Assembly: GCA_017428245.1 (NCBI GenBank)
Contig: JAFRRF010000037.1
Coordinates: 1-61,984, forward strand
Origin: Bacteroidales bacterium
GTDB taxonomy: Bacteria; Bacteroidota; Bacteroidia; Bacteroidales; UBA932
Direction of reading: 5' to 3'
DNA length: 61,984 nucleotides
The notes beneath the pieces were generated by a model that had not been told where the DNA came from, did not search any database, and saw only the letters and a list, made by a program, of their open reading frames with translations. The position numbers and the translations under genes are program-made. Each line of letters starts with the position of its first letter. Position 1 is the stretch's first letter. Positions 34,971-42,469 of this stretch are shown here, in pieces.

Positions 34971-35633
34971 TTTCAGAATAATCTTCCGTAAATCCGCTAC
35001 ACTGTCGACAATGGGATAGGCGGCCAAGTCCTCCCGGGTGCGGTAGCCCCAGCTGACAGCCAGTGAATCGATGCCGCCGTTTTCTGCGGTATGCATATCC
35101 GTAGGGGAGTCCCCGATAAGAAGTGCTTCGGACCGCGAAACGTCTGCACGGGCAAGCGCTTCTTCCACAATCGCCGGATCCGGTTTCAGCGGAAAGCCCG
35201 GCCGGTTTCCGAGGATGGCCGCAAAGCGGATCTTCGGAAAGAACTCCCGGATCAGATGATCCGTTCCTTCCTGAAACTTATTGGAGACAACGGCCATTTT
35301 CACTCCGGCGGCGTTCAGTTCAGCAATCAGTTCCGGCATCCCCGGATAAGGCTTAGAGTAAACGTCTATATGGGCTGAATAATACGCCTTGAAATCGGCC
35401 AGCGCCTCATCGACAAGTGCCTCCCCGCCAGGCGTATCTTCAATCCGAACCCCTGAGGCCGTCAAAGCCTGCTTCACCAGGTTCCGTACACCGTGCCCCA
35501 CCATCCGGCGATAATCCTCCCTTCCGTGTGTCGGCAGCCCGCGGAGCCGCAAAGTATGGCTCACCGCCGCCCCCAGATCATCCAGCGTATCGATCAACGT
35601 CCCGTCAAGATCCCACAAAATCATTCTTTTCAT
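34965..35633 (-). CDS. gph: HAD-superfamily phosphatase, phosphoglycolate phosphatase-like
   Basis: A 222-residue HAD hydrolase of subfamily IA. Motif I is LWDLDGTLIDT with nucleophile Asp8 and Asp10; motif II is AVVSNK; motif III Lys is in FPLKPDP; motif IV is LLIGDSPTDM. Gph removes phosphate from 2-phosphoglycolate, but substrates of such proteins are hard to predict. A -7 box ends 4 bases before the first ATG, implying a leaderless or near-leaderless mRNA; a second ATG three codons later would also work. Confidence 0.88.
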   Translation of the reverse strand: MKRMILWDLDGTLIDTLDDLGAAVSHTLRLRGLPTHGREDYRRMVGHGVRNLVKQALTASGVRIEDTPGGEALVDEALADFKAYYSAHIDVYSKPYPGMPELIAELNAAGVKMAVVSNKFQEGTDHLIREFFPKIRFAAILGNRPGFPLKPDPAIVEEALARADVSRSEALLIGDSPTDMHTAENGGIDSLAVSWGYRTREDLAAYPIVDSVADLRKIILKL

Positions 35634-35637
35634 GCTT

Positions 35638-35645
35638 CAAAACTA
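35638..35645 (-). promoter_or_regulatory. Promoter -7 box of the HAD phosphatase gene
   Basis: TAGTTTTG on the minus strand, a TAnnTTTG match. It ends at 35638 and the ATG begins at 35633, so the transcript would start at the start codon. Confidence 0.5.
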
Positions 35646-36076
35646 CATCTTTTTGCCCACACTGCCAAAACAGCTCCCGTTTCTGCGCTGCCTTATCGGA
35701 CACTCGGCCCCAGAGAAATAAGTTTTCGCCAAAGTGTACGCAATCAGGGCTGTCCAGATGTTATATTTCGCAAACCTGCTGAAGACACTGGTCTTCCCGA
35801 GGTGGGTGTACGCAGGCGAAGTGCAAAATACGAAGTCTAGGGCCGGCCAGCTGAGGACACTTTGACGAAACGGGGTAGATGCGTATGATAATTGAAGCTG
35901 TCAGTACTGAAAACGGTTATCGAAATTGTTCTGGAGCGGAAGCATCAGTAAATCAGCTATTTGCGAAAGCTGATCCCCTCAAAATGGAGGGGGTTAACTT
36001 TTGTAATCTCCTGATAGTCAAATGTGTGCATTGCAGCGAAAAAGATGACGGCGCGGGCGGCTGAATGGGCCTTTTT
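35646..36076. other. Gene-free stretch with short repeats
   Basis: No convincing gene. Codon pattern is lost and base composition is more mixed than in the neighbours. Visible structure: the 9-mer GTGTACGCA twice (35734-35742 and 35806-35814), GGACAC at 35698-35703 and 35854-35859, and a 6-bp stem CCCCTC/GAGGGG around 35977-35994. A 61-codon ORF at 35879-36064 has no family-like features. It could be the remnant of a degraded mobile element or an undescribed RNA; nothing here proves either. Confidence 0.5.
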
Positions 36077-36113
36077 TGACGGTAGCGGTCCAAAAAATAT
36101 GATCTTACCGTCA
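36077..36113. promoter_or_regulatory. Perfect 8-bp dyad in promoter region, candidate operator
   Basis: TGACGGTA (36077-36084) and TACCGTCA (36106-36113) are exact inverted repeats separated by 21 bases. The right arm ends 8 bases before the -7 box at 36122, in the promoter spacer, where a bound repressor would block polymerase. Confidence 0.5.
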
Positions 36114-36121
36114 CTTATCGC

Positions 36122-36129
36122 TATATTTG
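36122..36129 (+). promoter_or_regulatory. Promoter -7 box of the zinc-ribbon gene
   Basis: TATATTTG, an exact TAnnTTTG match, 38 bases before the ATG at 36168. Confidence 0.6.
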
Positions 36130-36167
36130 TAAATAAAAATCTCCCTTGGCGGGAGAGGAAAAACCAG

Positions 36168-36461
36168 ATGACCATGGAAATGAAATTCTGTCAGAGCTGC
36201 GGCATGCCGCTCAGCGATGAAATCCTCGGCACGAATGCCGACGGAAGCAAGAATGAAGATTATTGCATCTATTGCTACAAGGACGGAGCGTTTACCAAGG
36301 ATTGCACGATGGACGAGATGATCGAGTTCTGCGCCCAGTTCGTGGACGAGGTGAACAAGAACCTGCCGAAACCCGTCACCCGGGAAGAATACATCGCACA
36401 GATGAAGCTGTATTTCCCGCATCTGAAACGCTGGCGTGCGGGCAGTGCCCCTGAGCAATAA
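36168..36461 (+). CDS. Putative zinc-ribbon domain protein
   Basis: A 97-residue cytoplasmic protein. FCQSCGMPL near the N-terminus and DYCIYCYKDG around residue 35 provide two CxxC pairs for zinc, matching the small putative zinc-ribbon family whose members start with FCQSCGMP. The rest is helical and acidic (CTMDEMIEFCAQFVDEVNK). ATGs at 36168, 36174 and 36180 are all possible; the first is taken. It is 10 bases before a TSCPD protein. Function unknown. Confidence 0.85.
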   Translation: MTMEMKFCQSCGMPLSDEILGTNADGSKNEDYCIYCYKDGAFTKDCTMDEMIEFCAQFVDEVNKNLPKPVTREEYIAQMKLYFPHLKRWRAGSAPEQ

Positions 36462-36471
36462 ACCCAAGATT

Positions 36472-36762
36472 ATGTTCGACGTAAAACTTTTATCCGACGA
36501 AATGGAAGGCGGGATCCGGAAAGCCGCTTTCCAGACTTGCGACGTGGTGTGCTCGTTGCAGATTGACATTGAACTGGATGGCGATACTATCCGGAGCGTC
36601 CGCTATACGGGCGGGTGCAACGGCAACACACAGGGTTTGTCGGCGCTGGTGGCCGGACGGAAAAAGGACGAGGTGATCGCCCTGCTGGACGGTATCAACT
36701 GCAAGGGTAGGGGCAGCAGCTGCCCCGACCAGCTGGCCCGGGCGCTGAAGCAGTTAAACTGA
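36472..36762 (+). CDS. TIGR03905-type TSCPD domain protein
   Basis: A 96-residue protein. YTGGCNGNTQGLSALVAGRKKDEVIALL and the C-terminal SSCPDQLARAL match the TSCPD domain also found at the C-terminus of vitamin B12-dependent ribonucleotide reductases; stand-alone copies have no known function. Three Cys are conserved-looking (Gly-Gly-Cys, Asn-Cys-Lys, Ser-Cys-Pro). The frame is open back to 36436, but the ATG at 36472 gives the family start MFDVKLL. It overlaps the convergent PhzF gene by 9 bases. Confidence 0.87.
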   Translation: MFDVKLLSDEMEGGIRKAAFQTCDVVCSLQIDIELDGDTIRSVRYTGGCNGNTQGLSALVAGRKKDEVIALLDGINCKGRGSSCPDQLARALKQLN

Positions 36763-37623
36763 GCCCCTGACGACAATCGCACAGGGCCCGCCGACACGGA
36801 TGTCGGGAACGCCGGCCCGAAGATCTACCGTAGTCTGAATGAGGGAAGGGCGGCCCATGGCTTCGCCCTGGAGGAAGGTGCAGCGACCTCCGTCGCGGAT
36901 GATTCCGTGATGGAAGAGATAGGCCGTGAGGGCGGCGTTGGACGTGCCGGTGGCGGATTCTTCCGGGATGTCATAGCGGGGCGCGAAATTGCGGACGTGG
37001 GCCGTGTAGCCGTCGTCCGGATCCATGGCGAAGGCGTGGACACCGATGACATCGAGCCGCTCGCTGAGCACATTCAGCGCATCCATGTCGGGTTTCAGGG
37101 CCTGCAGTGTGGTGACGTCGCGCACCGGCAGGAGGATGTCGGGCAGACCGGTGGAGAAGGTCTGGACCGGGAGCGTGCCCAGCGCATCGCGCGTCAGGCC
37201 GCCCATCGCGGCCAGCAGGTCTCTCATCAGCGGCGCTTCGTCGAAAGTCTGCACGAGTTGCGGCGAAGCCATCTGCATCATCACGGTCTTGCCTGCAACG
37301 ACTTCCAGGTCGCCCGCTTTCGTGTGGTTGAGGCAGCGGCAACCCTCCGGCACGAAGCCTTCCCGGAACAGCACCCCGAAACTTGCGATCGTGGCGTGGC
37401 CGCACAAATCGATTTCTCCGGCGGGCGTAAAATACCGGACCGTGAATTCCGTCACACCGTCGCGCCGCACGAAGGCGGTCTCCGAATAGCGCAACTCCGC
37501 GGCCAGCAGCCGCATCCACTCTTCATCCGGAAAAGCGGACCCCGGCTCCAGGAGCACGACACCGGCGGTGTTTCCGCCGAAGGGCTCCTCCGTAAAAGCG
37601 TCGACGATGTATAATTTCAGCAT
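36754..37623 (-). CDS. PhzF-family isomerase/epimerase
   Basis: A 289-residue PhzF-superfamily protein with the two-lobed diaminopimelate-epimerase-like fold. The N-terminus YIVDAFTEEPFGGNTAGVV, the catalytic glutamate in SETAF (Glu48), TPAGEIDLCGHATIA, and the C-terminal ESATGTSNAAL phosphate-loop-like motif are standard. Most members outside phenazine clusters have unknown substrates. The start at 37623 gives the canonical N-terminus; the longer frame to 37692 runs into the promoter region of mgtC. Confidence 0.9.
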   Translation of the reverse strand: MLKLYIVDAFTEEPFGGNTAGVVLLEPGSAFPDEEWMRLLAAELRYSETAFVRRDGVTEFTVRYFTPAGEIDLCGHATIASFGVLFREGFVPEGCRCLNHTKAGDLEVVAGKTVMMQMASPQLVQTFDEAPLMRDLLAAMGGLTRDALGTLPVQTFSTGLPDILLPVRDVTTLQALKPDMDALNVLSERLDVIGVHAFAMDPDDGYTAHVRNFAPRYDIPEESATGTSNAALTAYLFHHGIIRDGGRCTFLQGEAMGRPSLIQTTVDLRAGVPDIRVGGPCAIVVRGSV

Positions 37624-37695
37624 GGCGGAATCTGTTTTTTTGAATATTTTCCTAAATTTACAAGATAATCGAAGAATTACAAAAAAAGACAATAT

Positions 37696-38337
37696 ATGGA
37701 ACTCTCTCTGTCTCCTACCTTGGAATTCATCATCCGTCTGCTTGTTGCATCACTGATCGGTGCGATCATCGGTTTTGAACGGAAATACCGGGCCAAAGGG
37801 GCCGGTGTCGGAACGCACGTCCTCGTGGCCATCGGTGCGGCCCTGTTCATGATTGTTTCCCAGCACGGCTTTGCCGGCGCCAACCGCTTCGATGCGGCCC
37901 GTGTCGCGGCGGGCGTCGTTTCCGGTATCGGTTTCCTGGGTGGCGGCATCATACTCAAACAGCAGAACCGCGTCAGCGGTCTGACCACGGCGGCCGGCCT
38001 GTGGGTGACAGCTGCGATGGGTCTTGCCATCGGAAGCGGTTTGTATATCCTGGCAGGCAGCTGCGCGCTTATCGTCCTCATCTGGTCGTACATCACCAAT
38101 ATCCTTACCTACAAGTTGGGCAAGCGCCAGGTCTGCGTAGAGCTGGCATCCGACAGTCCGAATACACTTCAGGAAGCGCTCAAGTCTCTGGGTGAGGGCG
38201 TGGAGTCCTATTCCATATCCAAGAAAGATGACGTTTTCCGGATGACTGCCTGGCTGAACATCCCTCACAAAGCGTATCCTACCCTTGTCGAGAAGTTGAC
38301 GGCTCTTCCGGGTGTCCGGCTGGAGAGTCTGGAGTAA
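37696..38337 (+). CDS. MgtC/SapB family membrane protein
   Basis: A 213-residue protein with four or five transmembrane helices in the first 145 residues, including the family segments LIGAIIGFERKYRAKGAGVGTHVLVAIGAALF and GIGFLGGGIILKQ, and a cytoplasmic C-terminal ACT-like domain (about 146-213). MgtC proteins are linked to growth at low magnesium and to control of ATP synthase or phosphate uptake. It is transcribed divergently from PhzF and ends 4 bases before the convergent TonB receptor. Confidence 0.9.
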   Translation: MELSLSPTLEFIIRLLVASLIGAIIGFERKYRAKGAGVGTHVLVAIGAALFMIVSQHGFAGANRFDAARVAAGVVSGIGFLGGGIILKQQNRVSGLTTAAGLWVTAAMGLAIGSGLYILAGSCALIVLIWSYITNILTYKLGKRQVCVELASDSPNTLQEALKSLGEGVESYSISKKDDVFRMTAWLNIPHKAYPTLVEKLTALPGVRLESLE

Positions 38338-38341
38338 GTCC

Positions 38342-40711
38342 CTAGAAACGCAGGGCCACGTGCCCCAGGACTGTCAGGCCGGCGACAGGAATGAAGCCGA
38401 TCTGATAATACCGATTGTTGTCGGGATGTCCGCCACTGGCATAGATGGCGCTATAGACCCAGCCGCTCTGGGCGACGCGGGCGTTGAACAGGTTGTTTCC
38501 CTCGACACCGAGATCGATTTCTTTCAGGAAGCCGCGCAGGCGGAACGTGTAGCCCAGTGACAGGTCGCTGAGGCTGTAGGCCGGCAGTGAGCGGTCGGCG
38601 TTCTCCGTGTTGTCGAGATACATCCGGCTAACGAAGCCCGTGTGCCACTGTGCCCGGAATCCCTTGTAATGCAGATCGACGAAACCGTTGAGAATGGCAT
38701 CGGGCGAGTAGGCGAGGGCCGCGTCGTCATAGTGGATGACGGTGGTGCCATTGTCCCAGTCTTCCACGTATTCGTCGAAGTCGAGCAGGCGGTTGCGGCT
38801 CAGGGCGGCGTTGGCTTCGAGTGTGAGCCACGGCGTCGGATCCACGCCCGCCGTCAGTTCGATGCCGGTGCGGTAGGAATCGGGGATGTTGGTGGTGAGT
38901 GCTTCGCCGATGTCGCTCAGTTCGCCGGTCTGGACCAGCTGGTCGCGGTAGCGCATATAGTAGAGATTGACGCCGGCCCGGGCTGTGCGGCCGCCGAACT
39001 GGTAGCCGGCTTCGAAGTCATAGAGCCGCTCTGCCCGCGGTGCAGGATATTTCCCGTTGTCGGTGAAGTTGTTGCGCTCAGGTTCGCGGTGGCTCACGGC
39101 GACCGAGGCATAGGCCCGGTGCGGTCCGTGGCTGAAGTTCAGGCCGGCCTTGGGATTGAAGAAATCGTAGTGGACGTTTACGTCGAGCAGATGCTTGCCG
39201 GCCGTTCCGTCGCCGTTGTCGATGTATTTGTCGTTGTAGCCGTCGGTGCGGTAGTTCACGCGGCGGTATTGCACGTCGCCGAAGACGCTCCAGTCCGGAG
39301 ACAGCCGGTACGAGGCCTTGACGAAGGCGCTGCCGTCGAACTTGGCCGCGTCGGAGTCGTAATACCGGTAATCCCCGCCAGAGAGAATGCGCGCGGCAAG
39401 TTCCGTGTTGCCGACATAGGTCAGATAGCCGTAGTGGTTGCCCAGGAACTGCTGGGCGGAAAGGCCGGCGACGGCGTCCCAGGGCCCTTTCTTGTAGGTG
39501 AGGTTGGAGACGACGCCGAAGGTGTGTTGCGTGAGGCCTTTCTGCCGCACGAAGTCGCTGCGTTTGACGGTCTTGCCGGCGGCGTCCACAAAGTTGGGAA
39601 TGCCGTATTTGAGCAGTTTGTTGTTGTAGCGGAACTCGTCGTACCAGCCGTGGCCGCCGGTATAGTGGGCGCTCACGGATAGATTGAGGGCGTCGGAGAG
39701 CGATGCCGCCAGGTTCAGGATATGGTGGTTCTGCCAGAAGTTGTCGGTGGTGCGCGGCCAGAAAGAGCCGTCTCTCATCCGGTAGCGTTCCAGGCGATAG
39801 TCGAGCGGCTCGGCGCTGTTGATGATGAGCCTTTCATAGAGGGAGTTGTAGAGGCCGAGTCCGACATCGTAGAGGTCTTTGTAGGTCTTGATGCCCGTGT
39901 GCACGCGGTAGGTGCCGTCCATCAGCGAGAGATCGTCGTTGCCGGCCGTCACGCCGTTCCAGGCCTGCCCTGTGTTTTCGTAGTTGCCCACGAGTTTGTA
40001 GCCCAGACGCCATCCCCGTCCCAGCCAGGTGGCGCCGACGAGATAGCTGCCCGACTTGCCGTCGGTTCCGGGCAGGTAGCCGTCGGTCGAGGTATGGTAC
40101 CAGTTGCCTTCCAGGACGATGTGATTCCACAGGAGTCCCGACGACAGCGAGCCGCCGGCGTGGAAAGTGTTGTAGGAACCATAGGTGGCGGAGATTTCCC
40201 CGGTCGGAATGAGCGACGGGGCTTTCGTTCCCAGGGCGATCGTGCCGCCGAAGGCGCCGTCGCCGTTGGTCGATGTACCGACACCGCGCTGGATCTGCAC
40301 GCTGCTCAGGAGCTTGCCGTAGGAGTTCATGTTGGCCCAGAAGACGCTCTGGTCTTCCGGGGAGTTGAGGGGCACGCCGTCGAGGGTCACGTTGATCCGG
40401 CTGCCGCCCGCGCCGCGGATGCGCAGGTACGAAGTGCCGGTGCCCACGCCGTTTTCGCTCCAGGCAAGGATGCCCGGTGTCCGGGCGAACAGCATCGGCA
40501 GTTCCCGTCCCGAATTGGAAAAGCCCTGCAATTCGGCACGCTGGATGTTGGTCACGGCGAAAGGGGCGTCTTTCGATGCCCGCACGGCGCTGACGACCGT
40601 TTCCTGCAGATGTTCGACTTCCGTGGAGTCGGGTTCCTGTGCGAGGGCAGGGTGCACGGCGAAAGCCAGCCCGCAAGCGGCCAGCGCAGCGCAAATCATA
40701 CGAAATTTCAT
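38342..40711 (-). CDS. TonB-dependent outer-membrane receptor, probable thiamin/thiamin-precursor transporter
   Basis: A 789-residue outer-membrane receptor: signal peptide (1-24), TonB box region (LQETVVSAV, about 35-43), plug (about 48-165, ARTPGILAWSENGVGTGTSYLRIRGAGGSRINVTLDGVP), and a barrel ending in Arg-Phe. It lacks the N-terminal carboxypeptidase-like domain of SusC proteins and has no SusD partner. The decisive clue is the TPP riboswitch in its leader: Bacteroidota are known to place thiamin-uptake receptors under this control. It is transcribed alone; no PnuT-like inner-membrane carrier is adjacent. Confidence 0.88.
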   Translation of the reverse strand: MKFRMICAALAACGLAFAVHPALAQEPDSTEVEHLQETVVSAVRASKDAPFAVTNIQRAELQGFSNSGRELPMLFARTPGILAWSENGVGTGTSYLRIRGAGGSRINVTLDGVPLNSPEDQSVFWANMNSYGKLLSSVQIQRGVGTSTNGDGAFGGTIALGTKAPSLIPTGEISATYGSYNTFHAGGSLSSGLLWNHIVLEGNWYHTSTDGYLPGTDGKSGSYLVGATWLGRGWRLGYKLVGNYENTGQAWNGVTAGNDDLSLMDGTYRVHTGIKTYKDLYDVGLGLYNSLYERLIINSAEPLDYRLERYRMRDGSFWPRTTDNFWQNHHILNLAASLSDALNLSVSAHYTGGHGWYDEFRYNNKLLKYGIPNFVDAAGKTVKRSDFVRQKGLTQHTFGVVSNLTYKKGPWDAVAGLSAQQFLGNHYGYLTYVGNTELAARILSGGDYRYYDSDAAKFDGSAFVKASYRLSPDWSVFGDVQYRRVNYRTDGYNDKYIDNGDGTAGKHLLDVNVHYDFFNPKAGLNFSHGPHRAYASVAVSHREPERNNFTDNGKYPAPRAERLYDFEAGYQFGGRTARAGVNLYYMRYRDQLVQTGELSDIGEALTTNIPDSYRTGIELTAGVDPTPWLTLEANAALSRNRLLDFDEYVEDWDNGTTVIHYDDAALAYSPDAILNGFVDLHYKGFRAQWHTGFVSRMYLDNTENADRSLPAYSLSDLSLGYTFRLRGFLKEIDLGVEGNNLFNARVAQSGWVYSAIYASGGHPDNNRYYQIGFIPVAGLTVLGHVALRF

Positions 40712-40764
40712 GATAAATCCTTAATTGTAAATAATTTATACAATAAAGGGGAGATGGGAAGATA

Positions 40765-40842
40765 GCGGTTTCCTACGCGGGCATTACCCCGATCAGGTAG
40801 TGAGGGTATCATCTCAGCCGCAGCTTTTGCCGCAGCACCCCT
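40765..40842 (-). ncRNA. TPP (THI-box) riboswitch
   Basis: On the minus strand all core elements appear in order: GGGGTGC (40841-40835), CTGAGA (40817-40812), ATACCCT, ACCTGAT (40798-40792), GGGGTAATGC (40790-40781) and GCGTAGGA (40778-40771). The variable arm between GGGGTGC and CTGAGA can form its usual stem. It lies between a promoter at 40868-40875 and the receptor ATG at 40711. Binding of thiamin pyrophosphate should lower receptor expression. No T-tract terminator is seen after it, so control is probably at translation initiation. Confidence 0.95.
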
Positions 40843-40848
40843 TCGCCT

Positions 40849-40868
40849 GCACCCTGCAGACTGGGTGC
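40849..40868 (-). other. Hairpin at the 5' end of the riboswitch leader
   Basis: GCACCC/GGGTGC inverted repeat (40849-40854 and 40863-40868) with an 8-base loop. Given the -7 box at 40868-40875 the transcript would begin inside or just before this hairpin, so part of its first arm may not be transcribed. Confidence 0.4.
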
Positions 40869-40875
40869 AAAGATA
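40868..40875 (-). promoter_or_regulatory. Promoter -7 box of the riboswitch-receptor transcript
   Basis: TATCTTTG on the minus strand, matching TAnnTTTG, five bases downstream of the EamA stop. The upstream promoter half would lie inside the end of the EamA gene. Confidence 0.55.
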
Positions 40876-40879
40876 ACAA

Positions 40880-41812
40880 TTATTTCAGAGATTTACTGTG
40901 CTGGCCGGCCCAGATGACGCCGGCGAGGATGGCGGCGCAGCCGATGCCGGCGAGGAGCGTCATCCGCTCTCCGAGGAGGGCCATGGCGCTGAGCAGGGTG
41001 AAGACCGGGTTCAGATACACGTAATTGGTGGTGGTAACATTGCCCAGTTTGTCCATGGCCAGATTCCACAGGATGAAGCAGATCAGGGAAGCGACCAGGC
41101 CCAGGAACAGGAGATTGAACCAGACGGCCGTCTGCCCCAGGATGGCCGGCGCGAAGGAATCCTTGTATCCGCCCAGGAAGGGCAGGATGGTAAGCAGGCC
41201 ATAGAAGAACACCTTCCGTGTGGCGGTGACCGTTCCGTGGTCGCGCGTCATCTGGCTCATGAACAGGCTATAGACCGCCCAGCAGAGCGCGGCGGCGATG
41301 GCCAGCAGGTCGCCTCTGGCCGACAGTTGCAGCCGTGCCCCGTCGAAGACGACCATCGCCATACCCGACAACGCGAGAACCGTTCCTCCCACCAGTGGCC
41401 AGCCCAGCCGGACAGGTTCCAGCCCGTCCACAAAACGACCTTTTCCGAATCGTCGGTAAATCAGGGTGAAAATCGCCGTGAAAAGGGGCGCGGAGCATAC
41501 CAGGAAAGCGACGTTCGTGGCCTGCGTATAGGCCAGGGCAAGGTTTTCCGTCAGGAAATACAAGGAACCGCCCGACACGCCCAGAAGGAGGAAAACCAGT
41601 TCCTCCTTCCAGCCGTACCAGAGTTTCGACGGCTGACGCGAGAGGACGATATACAACCAGATGCCCGCATACGCCAGCATAAAGCGGACAAAGAAGATGG
41701 CGACCGGATGCATGCCGGCCCCGATCAGAACTTTCGTGCTGACAAAAGTGACGCCCCACACGGCCACGACGGCCAGGGTAAGCAAATGATATCGGAGGCG
41801 GTTGGCAGGCAT
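40880..41812 (-). CDS. EamA family (drug/metabolite) transporter
   Basis: A 310-residue integral membrane protein with about ten transmembrane helices in two EamA repeats (first about 8-140, second about 165-300). WGVTFVSTKVLI in helix 1 and LNPVFTLLSAMALLGERMTLLAGIGCAAILAGV in the second repeat are typical. Such proteins export amino acids, nucleobases or drugs; the substrate cannot be told. It shares a strand with the nuclease-like gene 6 bases upstream and the nitroreductase. Confidence 0.9.
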   Translation of the reverse strand: MPANRLRYHLLTLAVVAVWGVTFVSTKVLIGAGMHPVAIFFVRFMLAYAGIWLYIVLSRQPSKLWYGWKEELVFLLLGVSGGSLYFLTENLALAYTQATNVAFLVCSAPLFTAIFTLIYRRFGKGRFVDGLEPVRLGWPLVGGTVLALSGMAMVVFDGARLQLSARGDLLAIAAALCWAVYSLFMSQMTRDHGTVTATRKVFFYGLLTILPFLGGYKDSFAPAILGQTAVWFNLLFLGLVASLICFILWNLAMDKLGNVTTTNYVYLNPVFTLLSAMALLGERMTLLAGIGCAAILAGVIWAGQHSKSLK

Positions 41813-41818
41813 AGGGGA

Positions 41819-42469
41819 TTATTGTCGCTGGCGGTCGATGGCTTCCCGGTAGAAATCCTGCCGCTGCTCCTGGGACACCCGGTAGCGGATAAGCCGGGAA
41901 TCGTCTTTGAGCCCGTCGTCGAGGTTGCAGACGAACAGATCATCCACGTCGGCCAGATAGAGACGGTTGTAACGGATGTCCTGGTGCTTCTGCAGGGAGA
42001 GGGTATAGTTCATGGCCTTGACGGCTTCAGCCATCCCCAGGTTTTCGCGGGAAAAGACGAAGAGTCCCATCTCGTTGAAACGGCCGTAAAAGCCGTTGCC
42101 CACCTTGGCGACCTTGCTCTCCAGGATGCGGCGCAAGGGGAGGGCCATCGACCAGTAGAAGAACTCTTTCTTGCCGATGTATTTTCCGCCCTCCAGACCG
42201 AAGCCGTAGCCGTTTTCGAGAATCCGGTCGTAGTCGTCGGTGTGGTTGCCGGGCGAGATTCCGGCGAGGTCTTTCAGCAGGGCCTGCTCCGCCGCCTTGT
42301 TCTCTTCCATCGCCCGGGTCACTTCAATGCCGATACTCTTGCCGTCGGGCGACTGCAGGTCCGGCCGGTCACGGTTCACCAGACCGTCAAAGTCGCTTCC
42401 CAGCAAGGCGGAAAGCGAGACTTGGGCATATTGCTCGAAAAAACAGGTTCCGAACGTGCGACCGGCCAT
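41819..42469 (-). CDS. Hypothetical protein with PD-(D/E)xK-like motif
   Basis: A 216-residue protein of no named family I recognise. The segment DRPDLQSPDGKSIGIEVTRAMEE (about 34-56) reads like the core of a PD-(D/E)xK nuclease fold (PD loop, then a hydrophobic strand ending Glu-Val-Thr), although the usual Lys is replaced by Thr. Residues 60-100 are helical, followed by mixed alpha/beta. It has no signal peptide. The start overlaps the nitroreductase stop by one base, and EamA follows after 6 bases, so the three form an operon-like unit. Confidence 0.6.
   Translation of the reverse strand: MAGRTFGTCFFEQYAQVSLSALLGSDFDGLVNRDRPDLQSPDGKSIGIEVTRAMEENKAAEQALLKDLAGISPGNHTDDYDRILENGYGFGLEGGKYIGKKEFFYWSMALPLRRILESKVAKVGNGFYGRFNEMGLFVFSRENLGMAEAVKAMNYTLSLQKHQDIRYNRLYLADVDDLFVCNLDDGLKDDSRLIRYRVSQEQRQDFYREAIDRQRQ

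Noticed and set aside
35690-35860. Insertion-sequence ends suggested by GTGTACGCA and GGACAC repeats
   Set aside because: Repeats are short and direct rather than terminal inverted, with no transposase remnant and no target duplication seen.
35879-36064. 61-codon ORF in the gene-free stretch
   Set aside because: No family resemblance, no promoter or coupling, and composition unlike neighbouring genes.
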